From Cordia subcordata (lineage: Eukaryota > Streptophyta > Magnoliopsida > Boraginales > Cordiaceae), in the NCBI GenBank assembly GCA_028554755.1, contig JAPTOF010000017.1, positions 6,572,001 through 6,636,000 on the forward strand: DNA of 64,000 nucleotides, in the 5' to 3' direction. The notes under the pieces are model-generated. The model was not told the origin of the DNA. It ran no database searches and saw only the letters and a list, made by a program, of their open reading frames with translations. A program made the position numbers and the translations under genes. Below are positions 12,571 through 23,339 of this stretch, piece by piece (position 1 is the first letter of the stretch; each line of letters opens with the position of its first letter).

Positions 12571-15269
12571 GTAGCTCAATAATAACATTCTTCACTTAAA
12601 ACTTATTCTCGAGTTCGAGTCACTTTTAGAAATTGGTAAAAAAAAATCATTCTTAATCTCATTTTAGAATTCTAGTAAAAGTCACCACTAAAGTAAAAGT
12701 TATTCATAAAAGCTAGGTAATTATAAGATCCAAGCCATTGCAAAAATGTGCATGTGAATACTTACGATTTGAAGGGCATGAATACAAATCCCCTGGCCAG
12801 CCGTTGATGGTGAAGGCGTCGGAGCTATTGGGTCCATTGCCAGTGAGTTGCAATTGTTCCTCCAGTTCAACAACATTCTGATTATACCATTCTCCTGCAA
12901 TCATAATTTATTTTAGTTCCTAGAGTTTCTTACGCTTTTAATGTCTTATGGAAAAGCAAGACTATAACAATTATAGCAGTTGTTGATCAAGGGGTTTGAA
13001 TTTTGGTGGTAATAAAGGACTACAAACAACAGTGCTAAAGCTGCTATTTGGACGTATTATCGCAGAATTGTAGTATGAGCGTAACAGTCGTATTTATGAG
13101 GAATATTTCATGACAGAGGAACAAGTTTTTAATATTATTTATAGAAATATTAGAGCTAATATTTGCTGTGGCAAGAAATTTAATAGGAGTGCAGAGAACA
13201 TCTGTATAGCTGATCGATGAAATTTGGTAGACATTCTGATGTAGGCAGGAGTTGAACTTAGTTTGTATATGAATTTGTCGAGCTTAATGAAAAAACTTCG
13301 TTTTCCCAGCAAAAAATATATGGTCTACATACTAATTCTAATTTATTTTTTTACAATCAATTCCCAATCATATATTATATTTTACAAGTAAATACTATTA
13401 AAAAGTTAATGAAACGATAAATTAACAATAAAAAATCATTGACAACAATATTTATCAAATTTTAACAATAAACCTTAAAAACAGGTGGATAACTTGCCTT
13501 GCAAAAAAAAAAATGTATTTTATATTTAATTTTTTTAAATTAAATAACATATTTCTAATAGTAAAATGTTTTTTTCTATATAAAAGTTTCATATCGAGAA
13601 TATTTTCCAAAGATGACAACTAAATATTAGAAAATGTTTTCAATATTGCACGCAAATATCAGCTTTTCAGAAAACAATTTTTTTTTCCCCTCAGCAAATT
13701 ATCTTCCTATAAACAAACGGTGTGTATGCATCACATTAGGTGGTTCAGCATATGATGAATTTCAAGATCATACTTAGACAATCAAGATTACAGAAAGTGG
13801 AATTTCAGTAATAAAAAGTATATCTTATACTTAACAAACAGGTAGAGTAATAGAAATTAGAACCTGGAATTAATACCTAGAATGATTGGAACTTCCTTAT
13901 ATGGTTTTGGGAAAGGATACGAACGACCAACTCTAGGGTAAATAATTAGAGCCCCATAAACCGTTGCTCGTTGGAAGCCAGCATGTGCATGCCATCAAAG
14001 AATTCCTTCTTGTCCAGTGATATTAAATTTATAAATATAACTATTTCTTAGACGTATCGGACATTGACTTATCATTTCAGTTCCATCCGCCGAGCAAGTT
14101 AAATATTGAGTCACCCCATGCCTGGAAAAGGTTGAAAGAATGAACTAGAGATGTTACTGAGGCCGCCTCAATCAGCTTTTCTGGAATTGAACAACATTAC
14201 TTGGGTAGCTTACTCTAATTAGTGGCCTGGTCCCATATCCAACCAAAGTTTTTTGGTTTTACAAATTAAAAGTATTCTAAGAGACAAGAATCTGGATTTA
14301 TTTGTATTTGTTATTATTGCTGCAACTCAATACTTCAAAATAAGACAGTTTTCTTTTTTTGTTTTCTCGCTATCTGTTATATTTTTCAGTATATAGGGAA
14401 AGGAAGCTATATTATATAAGCACGTAACAACTATCCTGTTATAACAAGGAAAATAAATCCTTCCGTAGAGATATGCCAGAAAGAAAAAACAAAAAAAAAG
14501 AAAAAAGAAAGAAAAACAAAAAAATGAAACTTTGAAAAGTTCAAATCAATCTTTTTGGAAGTCTAAAAGTTTAACTATAAAAGAGAACATTTTTTTTCAA
14601 AAGTTATAAAAAAATATTTTGAAAAAGAAATCAATTTAAACAAGCCATTAATATGCAATGAAAATAGAAAAGTGTTTGTCAACATGCTGATCCATGATAA
14701 ACTTCGGCAAGTGACCCGAAAATTCAATTTTTGGTTGATAAAGGATTTAACTGAAATTATTAGACTAAGTGCGGATTTTGTGACTTTTTTTAGTAATGAG
14801 AAAACTCGTAAAATTAAGCATTACATTCATATGGTATCACGAATTTCAAATCCATTAGAATGATGTATCATTAATACAAAGATATATTGATGCTTTTCCT
14901 CACGGAAAAAGAAATAGTTGCATGAAAGAAGGCAAGCTAACATAAAGATCCCTTACCATAGGTGGCAAATCTATATATGATATTGCGTGGTGCACCTTTT
15001 TTCTATTTGAGAATTTTTTCTGTTATCTTGTTAGGGGACTTTTGGTTCATGTAATTATTTTTTATTCTCGAAAATAATATTTTTGGAGATCGAGTCCTCA
15101 GGAGTACTTGATTCCCGAGTATGTGCAAAAAGCTATTTGATATCATCAAGAAATGTTATATTATTGTATTTCTTTAAACTCATTATTTATGGAAATCTTA
15201 AGTAATTTTTCAAAGATTTCCTTTACTCAAAAAGATAAAGATATCTCATTAGTTTATATGTCTTCATCG

Positions 15270-15545
15270 TCTATGTGCGGGTTGATCATGCACGTCGGTG
15301 TAATGTGCGTGTAGTGTGGGTGCAGCGCGTGTGTTGCGTGTTTAGTGTATAGTATATGTGAAGTATGTATCACGTGTGTAACTTGTATGTGCAGTGCGAT
15401 ACTGTTTTATGCTGTGCGTACAGTATTTGTAACGTGTGAGGTAGTGTGTATGTCCAATGTGTTTCAGGTGTGTGTAGGGTGTGCAATGTACACAAGGCAC
15501 AGGAAGTGCTTGTAACGTTTGCGTGTAATTTGTAGGGACAGTAGA
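15270..15545. repeat. Degenerate GTGTR-rich minisatellite in laccase intron 2
   Basis: G/T-rich DNA made of loose repeats such as GTGTAATGTGCGTGTAGTG. The same kind of array lies at the equivalent place in the intact copy (58555-58830), so it predates the duplication. I see no coding sense in it. Confidence 0.75.
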
Positions 15546-16029
15546 TCTTAAATATTATATACCTAAGTAGCATTATATATCCACAGTAACACATTCATGA
15601 TTTTATTATTATAAATTCACAATTTGTATAGTATATATTTATAACTTTTAATTATTTATAAATTGTATATTATATGTTTATAATTTTAACACTTTATATT
15701 CAAAATTTTTAATTATTCACAATTTACTTTTCTATTACTCTTATATTATATGTTCAAAAACTTTATATCATATATTCACAATCAGTGAACAATATGTTCA
15801 CAGCTTATAAATAATATGTTCACAATATGTCAACGAATTTAGAGCTCACAATCAGAGGTGTTACCAGTGTCTGATCGATGATTGGATTGCTGTGTTATGT
15901 TCGTTAGTGTAAGAAGAGTGAATTCGTTAAATTTCATGTTAATCTCATGGTCGGATTATAAGATTTTTTGGATGGTGCACCATGCACTTTTAGGGTGTAT
16001 CATACTTTGAGTATATGGTATAATTTACT
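15534..16029. mobile_element. About 496-bp insertion with 10-bp target duplication in laccase intron 2
   Basis: TGTAATTTGT occurs directly at 15524-15533 and 16029/16030-16038. The intact copy lacks the intervening DNA: near 58815-58835 it runs straight through TGTAGTGTGTAATG. The insert is AT-rich, with repeated ATATTATATGTTCACAA-type units, and ends with GGTGCACCATGCAC about 40 bp before the right boundary. A related sequence lies at 30560-31075. The 9-10-bp duplication suits a non-autonomous MULE-type element, but I see no clear terminal inverted repeats, so the class is uncertain. Confidence 0.7.
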
Positions 16030-16380
16030 GTAATTTGTGTAATGTTCTTCTATTTTGCAAAGCAAACTTGGGAACTTAACATTTTTAACATTATATTTTC
16101 AGAAACCTTATATAAGAATATACATGTGAACCAAATTAAATGTACTTTCTACAATTTTGTGCATTTTTCGCACAACAAAAAGCAGGGTCACTAAATGATT
16201 TGGAGATACAATGCCCAGCATTTAAAAATGTTCTGAATGTTTTAAGAAGAAGAAGAAGAAAAAGAAGAAGAATAATAATAATAACAATAATTGTTGAGAA
16301 TGTATCCAGAGCTCATATTTCATCATTTTCATCCAATCAAGCGTTGAACCAAACATTTAGCATTGAAATGAGTTCAGAAT

Positions 16381-16517
16381 GTTTGAATAATAATAATAAT
16401 AATGATGATGATGATGATGATGATGATGATACAACAACAATAGCACAAAACTCAAATTTCAATATTATCATCTAATCAAGCCCCACCGCCGCCGCCGCCG
16501 CCGCCGCCCCCCCCCCC
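16381..16517. repeat. Compound microsatellites (AAT)n, (GAT)n and (CCG)n
   Basis: AAT then GAT repeats at about 16386-16430 and a CCG run ending in a C-tract at about 16481-16517. All lie within intron 2 of the laccase pseudogene, just before the SINE, and are absent from the intact copy's intron. Confidence 0.9.
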
Positions 16518-16606
16518 TTTTTTCCCAACAAAAAATAGTAATAAATAGTTCAGAATGTACACAAGGCTCATATTCAATATTTTCGTCTAATCAAGAATCC
16601 CACCCA

Positions 16607-16823
16607 GCCCCCAGGGGCATAGGTGAGTTGGTAAGTGGCCAGGTGATTAGGGTGGAGACACTCTGACAACGCGGGATCGAGTACTGCCGCTGGATTTCCA
16701 CGCCCGTTGGTCCTCTCCCTGGTCGGGCTGCCACTCATGCACATCCCTCGATTTACTTCCCGCCTGGTTAAGGGGCCTCTGACCAGGTGGGAAAGGGGTT
16801 CTCCTTTGGTTAACCCTTTTAAA
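16607..16823 (+). mobile_element. tRNA-derived SINE in laccase intron 2 (copy B)
   Basis: The element is flanked by AAGAATCCCACCCA (16593-16606) and AAGAACCCCACCCA (16824-16837), a 14-bp target duplication with one mismatch. Its head has a box-A-like TAGGTGAGTTGG and a box-B-like GGGATCGAGTAC about 45 bp later, as in tRNA-derived Pol III promoters. It ends in an A-rich tail. It matches 17624-17879 and 63326-63565 in inverse orientation. Compared with them it lacks about 40 bp after the box-B region. No reading frame is expected in such an element. Confidence 0.85.
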
Positions 16824-17623
16824 AAGAACCCCACCCACCTCCCGGCGCCCGCCCCCCCCCCCCAAACACCAAAAACACACACACACACACATAAAAGAAA
16901 AAAAAAAAAATGGCATTGATCAACATTAGCTTCTGGTTCTCCGCTGGACTTACCAGTGAATGGTGATGTTATATGGGGACTTATTGAAAACATGAACAAC
17001 AAGTGTATCACCCTCTCGTGCATAAATAGTTGGCCCCGGAACACTTCCATTTACTGCAGTAACCACTTGCTTCTTGCATGCCCGCTGCAGAGAAACACCT
17101 TCCACCTGCAACAGTTAGAAAAAGCTTAAAGGTCAAAACTACAGCTCATTATGTGTGTATGTATAGTAAAATAATGTATTTTATCTTAAGTTCTCTTGCT
17201 GTGGAAGTTGCATAAAAAACTCATGATTTCAAAACTTATTATTACCCTTATGTTATAAAAATATTACTAATACCTCTAAATTAATATATAGTTTTGTACA
17301 ACATTCTTCAAAGTGTAGGAATATATTTATGTCTTCTAAAACACAAAATTTTATACAAGTTTAATTTGAAAGAACATTGAGGGGTTTAGGGACTTTTCCC
17401 TTTTCTTGTGATATATCAACGTACCGGAAAACTATATAAATAGGATTTTGCAAGAAAATTAAAATTTCTCTTTCACGCGAGGAATGAAGACCTATGAAGG
17501 AGAAGGAAGAGAAGGCCTTGTCTTCCCTTTATTTCATTCTTTCTCTTTTATCTTTCCCTTGCCTTCTCTACGAGAGGCGACGTGGATTTGGGACAAGTTG
17601 GTTGAGCACGAACTTTTTGTTTT

Positions 17624-17879
17624 TTTTTTAAAAGGGTTAACCAAAGGAGAACTCCTTTCCCACTTGGCCAGAGGCCCCTTAACCAGGCGGGAGGTAAATC
17701 GAGGGATGTGCGTGAGTGACAGCCCGACCAGGGAGAGGACCAACGGGCGTAGAAATCCAGCAACAGCCCCGTAATATTTCAGCGGAGTACTGCCGCCACA
17801 CGGACTCGATCCCGCGTTGTCAGGGTGTCACCACCCTAATCACCTGGTCACTTACCAACTCACCTATACCCCTGGGGGC
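17624..17879 (-). mobile_element. tRNA-derived SINE in laccase intron 1 (copy A)
   Basis: Direct repeats AACTTTTTGTTTT flank it (17611-17623 and 17880-17892). The intact laccase intron carries the empty site with a single AACTTTTTGTTTT near 60030-60043, which is direct proof of insertion after the gene duplication. On the minus strand it begins GCCCCCAGGGGTATAGGTGA, has box A and box B as in copy B, and ends in an A-tail. Length is about 256 bp. Confidence 0.92.
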
Positions 17880-18849
17880 AACTTTTTGTTTTTTATATTT
17901 GTGTGATGTGGCTAGAGAGTATTTGAAAAGTTTTCTAGAATAGATAATTTCAAAACTATTCTACAGCATCGGGCATTCAGCAGCGTTCTTGAAATCGGAA
18001 TGAGGAAAGGGTCTTAGCCACTAGTGACTAGCTTTCTGCAAAGTTATAAGATATGTATGGGTGCTGACGCGTGCCCAGTGCTATAAGATCAAGGAAGTTG
18101 ATAACTGATGATAGGGGAGCCGACGTCTAAAATGTTTGTTTGTGAGGGATATAAAAAAAATTATATAATTTAGTATTCATATATGAATAATTTTTTTAAT
18201 TAAAGGGTAAATTAGTTTTTCATATTGAAAATACACACATTTACACAACAAAGAAGAGATCATTATAGAAGTCAAGATCGTAGATGGAATGAAGAATGCA
18301 GTCAAGATTTTGCATTTCAACTTACGCGAAACGTGTGCTCTATAACTCGAGCAGAAGCACTTGAGAATGATTGAAGCAAAAGAGCGTATGCAATAAGCAT
18401 AATGAGCATCGCTCCCCCCATGCTTCAAAGTTAAAACAGGAAGCACGAGAAGGCAGTGAAGACTTAATGCTAGCTGAGGACTCGTGCAAAGTCAGGTGTG
18501 GTTTATATGCAGCATCTCCGAGGGGAGTAGGTGTGGGTGCGATTCTAAGCAATGTTAAAACTTATGCCAACTACCAGTTTTTTTTTCCTTTTTTCTCTCT
18601 TTTTTTTTTAGCCAAGTTAAAGCTTAACTTTACAAGAAAATAGATGTATTTAAATAATAATTACATCTCTCACTTAAAACTTATGTATCTCAAATTTATG
18701 ACATTATTGAAAAATAAATAAGGAATCATTTCCGGTCCTTCTCATAAGGAGAAAAGAAAAAGTTAAAACTTTTACAAAGTCATATATCTTTGCAAGACAG
18801 AACGATGGCTGATGAAGTCCACTAGAAAATTCTAGATCTGATAGTGTTA

Positions 18850-19116
18850 TCCTACTTATTTCCTTTCTATCTCCTGACACAGCAACGAAGAAGAATCAAC
18901 TTTTCTCCTTTAGCCTCCCAAGGCTACAGATATAAGAGCGGATAACGCATGTCTCGAGTTTAAATTTTATCTTTATCTTAGATTAAGTGTCCTGATTGAC
19001 CTGGTGCTATAGTCATGGGACTGGTCATTGCACCAAAGTTTACCACTTAATAGTCAGGTTCCGTGGGTGGTTGGGCTTCGGTGGTGGTCAAGTTCTGCTG
19101 ATTGGGTTCTCTCGTC

Positions 19117-19149
<33 letters not shown>

Positions 19150-19260
19150 ACTTTTTTCTAATTTTCTACATGCTTATGATATTTTTTTTTAAAAAAATAG
19201 TATTGGTAGAATTGATGGTGTTTTCTGTCATTCTATTTTGCAGTTCAGCTAGGTAATAAA
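18850..19260. other. Intergenic DNA upstream of the laccase pseudogene
   Basis: Similarity to the upstream region of the intact laccase stops near 18850 (equivalent to about 61003). Beyond that I see only AT-rich DNA and a (TA)n run at about 19121-19149. No gene is visible. Confidence 0.6.
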
Positions 19261-19280
19261 AAACCCTATATCAACAATAA

Positions 19281-19805
19281 GGGCACATTTAAATTAATTT
19301 TTTTTAAAATATTCTTTTAATAACTTTTAAAAAAAAGTACTTTTAAAAATTCAAAATTCAAGCTTATGAAAAAGAAATCAATTTGAGCAGATCGTAACAA
19401 ATTCCGGCCAAACACCAAGTGATACCTAAAATATTAGGGAAAGCTTTTATTCTTCTTTCATTTTCTTTTAATGATCGAAATAGGCAAAGCTTGCCACTTG
19501 TATTCCCGACATTTTGAGCGGCCACATAATGATTTCTCCGCATAACAGGCGGGGGACGTATTTCACACAGCCACCAAAGTGATCCAAATATGTTTAGACT
19601 AGTTCACATTGATTTTTTTTCAAACGACTTTTTCAATAATTTTAATTAATATATTTTTTGAAAAATTAAAATTTTTAACTTGTGAAAAAGATTAAATTTG
19701 AGCATTTTTTTAAATTTTAGTTTTTAAAAATTAAATTAAATAATTATTTAGAGGAAAAAAAGTATTTGTTTGTAAAAAAAGAAAAAAACCAATCCAAACA
19801 AACCT
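19281..19805. repeat. Two probable MITE remnants
   Basis: 19281-19390 begins GGGCACATTTAAATTAATTT and ends in a rough inverse of it. 19589-19805 ends AACCAATCCAAACAAACC, the inverse of the TTGTTTGGATTGGTTTTT type of terminus. Both resemble the clearer element at 20218-20445. The inverted repeats are imperfect and target duplications unclear. Confidence 0.4.
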
Positions 19806-20217
19806 TTTACCTTGTAGTCTACTACCATGGTATTTACATTCGTTCAAAAAGTCTCAAAATCAATTTTTATTGTATAAATTTCATTATAAAGAACTTCTTT
19901 AAACTAAAAAAATAACTAATTCACGATTTTTTGGCATTATTCTAAATATAACGGAAGTTTTTCTTCTATTTTATTGGTCCAAAGATCTCATCACTAAAAG
20001 AAGATTCAGAGCAGGGAATCACAAATTAAGTTACACGGCAAAGAAGTCCTCAGCAACACCGACCGCATGAGTATCCAAAAATAAATACGCCACAAGATAC
20101 ACGTGAAATTTCATCTGAAATGACAGCAACGGCCACTCTTACACCATCTTTTATTATTGCACGAGGGAGGATGAAGAGGGAAAATATATACATACATATA
20201 TATATATGGAAAATAAA

Positions 20218-20445
20218 GGGCCTGTTTGGATTAGTTTTTTTAAGGAAAAAAATATTTTTTTAAAAAAATTATATTAAATTTATAATAATTATTTGATTTG
20301 GCTTTCAAAAAAATTAAAATTATAAAAAAAAAGCTTAAATACAATTTTTTTTAAAAATCAGAATTTTCAACTTCTATAAAATAAATTGTCTTTAAAAAAC
20401 TGTTTAAAAAATTATTTTTTAAAAAAAATCAATCCAAACAGGCCC
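20218..20445. mobile_element. Tourist-like MITE (228 bp)
   Basis: Inverted termini GGGCCTGTTTGGATTAGTTT and (reverse complement of the right end) GGGCCTGTTTGGATTGATTT are nearly identical. The inside is A/T-tract DNA without a reading frame. AAA flanks both ends, a 3-bp duplication consistent with PIF/Harbinger-type insertion, though the preferred target there is TWA. Confidence 0.85.
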
Positions 20446-21173
20446 AAAGTACATCAACATTATCAACAGTACTTTGACTTAAAAATTACAAAATAAAATT
20501 TGAAGTAAAAAAGAATATATTAATTTCTTGACTTGAAATCGAATGGAAAAATTACAATATATTGAAAAGCATCATCTTGAGAGTTAGAATCTTGTTTCAA
20601 CATTTTTAGTGTGTTTAGAATGATTTTATTTTAAGATACTTATCCTATTGAAATTTGTAGATATTTTTATGAGATTTTAGATATCTTATTATATGCATCA
20701 TATATTCTATAGTTATTAATAAAAATAATAATAATATAAGATGGATTACTTATTTTTTATAAGATAAAAAATGTAATTTATTTTAAATTTTTTAAAGAAC
20801 ATATAATAAGATGTCTGAAATCTTAAAATATTTCCTTTTATTTTAATAAACAGAGCATTTGTGATGTCAACCTAAACTCACCCTCTCGCTAAGTCGTTCT
20901 TTCCCTTTATTATTAACACTTTCAGAAGCAACTTAGACAAATGAGTTATTATTAGTGTGAGCATGCCGATGGTTTCTTTCAATATGCATTTACAAAATAT
21001 CACTTGTCAACCACCTTCACCACTTCCAAAAGCATATGTCCTACCACTTTTTTATGTCTTATATATTGAATTTTTACCAAGATATTTTTTTAAATCATTC
21101 CAAACATTAGATTTCTTCCTTTAAAGATTAAGCTTATTAGTAAATATAGAGTAACGCCCTTCTATATTGATTT

Positions 21174-21705
21174 GTGTGAAATTTGTGTGTATTTTATAAT
21201 AGTTTAAATTCACTATTATTGTCATCATAGATTTAAGCATTTTAGGCCAGTTAATTAAGTTCAATGTGGAAGCAGACCAGTAGTTGGACCTAGATCGTTA
21301 TAGATGGTATCTCCCGCATCAACTCTACAGGAGTTTTGTGTTTTGTGTGTGTTTAGACCGCGACAACTCTCACATCAGCTTTATATGAGATTTGTGTGCA
21401 TTTTATAATGGCTTTAGTTTACTACTATTGTCATCACGGATTTAATCATTTTCGATCAATTGATTAGGCAAGCCTTATCATAAATGTGATCATCAAAACT
21501 TTGTTCATACATTTAATTCTATGATTTATTGTAAGTGTATGTTTACACTTTATAGTTTTAAAATTAGTTAGTTACCCCCCATGTGATAGCAAGCCTTATC
21601 ATAAATGTGATCATCAAAACTTTGTTCATATATTTAATTCTATAGTTTATCATAAATGTACGTTTACCTTTTGTAGTTTTAAAATTAGTTAGTTACCCCC
21701 CTACA
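21174..21705. repeat. Local segmental duplications
   Basis: A block from about 21471 (CAAGCCTTATCATAAATGTG through TTAGTTAGTTACCCCCC) recurs from about 21591, a period of about 120 bp. Just upstream, TTTGTGTGTATTTTATAATA with its neighbours (21180-21262) is echoed at about 21395-21478. No gene is visible here. Confidence 0.8.
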
Positions 21706-21976
21706 TTTATCAAAATAGAAGCACACACACCCGTTATTTGTTAAATATTAACGGAAAATGAAAAATGTCTTTAACGCCCTCTTAATAAACATACGCTTTC
21801 TTCTTCAAATCGTTCAAAGAAAGTCCTCACCGAACCCACGACCCAAGACCCCAAACAAACCTTGACTCGGCCTGATCTTGCACGGCTATCTGTCCGTCTA
21901 CTATCCAATTGGACTTCACCAACACGTTTCTCATCATCGTGCGATCTAATCCATATGCTCCGTTCTTGATACCATA

Positions 21977-22673
21977 CAAGGACGGAATCAGAAATTTTTT
22001 GTGGCGGGGGGGGGGCGGCGTGGGGGCCGGGGTTCTACATACATGTTTGAATAGAAAATGATCGTTCAAATAATATTAAATAAAAAAGCAAGACTTCAAC
22101 TTTTTAACATGAGAGAGTATATATTATGTATAGCAATAATCATAATAATAAAGGTTAGTGATGCAAGTTTTTTTTAAGCATAAACAAGTGTAAAGAAAAT
22201 ATTATTTAGCAAAATATATAAATTATATAAAAAAAAGTATATTGATTCTGTTAATGAAATTAAGCTATGCCCTCCTTTGCAGAATTTTCTAGCCAAAACA
22301 AATACATAAATAATATACTAAAAGATTTTCTAAACAAAAATAAATTTTCTATGGAATGACTATCTAAATTTTATGAAGTTTTAAATCTATCTTATCAAAA
22401 AAATTATTCTAACTACTTAACAACAGAACAAATAAATTAAGGAGTACTAAAATTTATTTGTAAAGTTACTTATTTATAATCATTGAAATATCATCTATAT
22501 AAAAAAAATATGTACGAAAAATATTATTTCAAGAACAATTTCAAACGAAACAAAATAAGCGAAAAAAATTAAGGAAGGCCATAAAAAGGTTTTTTCAAAT
22601 TTTTAAAAATTTTATATACACTAAAATTTTTTTTTTTTTATGCCTGTGCCGGCCCCCCTTGGTTCCGCCCCTG
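21977..22673. mobile_element. Non-autonomous hAT element, about 697 bp (Tip100-like termini)
   Basis: The left end reads CAAGGACGGAATCAG. The reverse complement of the right end reads CAGGGGCGGAACCAAG, the CAGNGGCGGANCCA-type terminus seen in plant hAT elements. The flanks ATACCATA (21969-21976) and ATGCCGTA (22674-22681) are 8 bp each with two transitions, fitting the 8-bp hAT duplication. The interior is AT-rich with no transposase, so the element depends on a partner. Confidence 0.75.
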
Positions 22674-22681
22674 ATGCCGTA

Positions 22682-23307
22682 TAACCTCCACCCTCAACCA
22701 CCACTATCATGGCTATGAAAAAATCTCATCGCTGGCATCTTTCCCGACCACCAAATGCCATACTACCACCGCCACCACCACAAGCTTCCCCAAGCTTCTA
22801 CCATCGATCTGGTATGCTTCGCGTTTGTTGAGAAAACCTCGTCAACGTTTCACCATGAAAGCCGCCAATCTCAAGCTTTTTTTGCCGTTCTTGCTTTATC
22901 TCTTTACGAGTCTTCTTTGACATGTATTTAATTGGGTTATTTTAAGCAACTTGAGACCCTATGTACCATTTTCTTTTCTTCTTCCAATAATAGAAATGTT
23001 TAGCATTAAGTTGAATCGCCTGGTTAGTCAAACCTTGATCCCATTCAGTTTTTAAAATAACGATTTATTGGGAGGGTGTTACACCTGGAATCACATGTCT
23101 TCGAATACCATTCTGATAAGAATTTCATTGTGCAAAATGAATCAAACCCATTTTTGAATTGTATGCCTGTATATACCGTGTATGTATAATTTTTTTTTTT
23201 GGTTCGTGTGTGTATATATATGTGTATATATATATATATACATACATATATATATGTATGTATATGTACGTGGGTCTGTGCACGTGTGCGGATATATAAG
23301 CGTGTAC

Positions 23308-23339
<32 letters not shown>

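Larger units (their letters stand above)
9801..18409 (-). pseudogene. Laccase pseudogene (six exons retained; nonsense and frameshift)
   Basis: The exons are 18326-18409, 17105-16954, 14121-13877, 12894-12766, 11505-10547 and 9931-9801, all with GT-AG sites. Exons 2-4 are 152, 245 and 129 bp, the same as in the intact copy at 53500-60561. Two lesions kill it. In exon 3 the TGG of the LWWHAH copper motif is TGA (13995-13997). In exon 5 one base is lost near 10699 inside HPxHIHG, making exon 5 959 bp instead of 960, so the last copper motif is out of frame. Other changes are H28 to R at the exon 1 end and the C-terminal Cys to Tyr. Its TATA-like sequence near 18500 is also altered. Introns 1 and 2 carry SINE insertions and intron 2 a further ~496-bp insertion. 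A shortened transcript is possible, but no active laccase. Confidence 0.93.

Noticed and set aside
16607..16690. Possible tRNA gene
   Set aside because: Box-A and box-B-like motifs are present but no cloverleaf or anticodon arm could be built; the body and target duplications identify a SINE.
16574..17050. 158-codon frame through the SINE and laccase exon 2
   Set aside because: It crosses a SINE and a splice site; the overlap with exon 2 is in a different frame from the laccase.
22682..22920. Possible coding exon (CCACCACCACTATCATGGC region)
   Set aside because: Low-complexity CCA-rich stretch with stops in all frames; no motif recognised.
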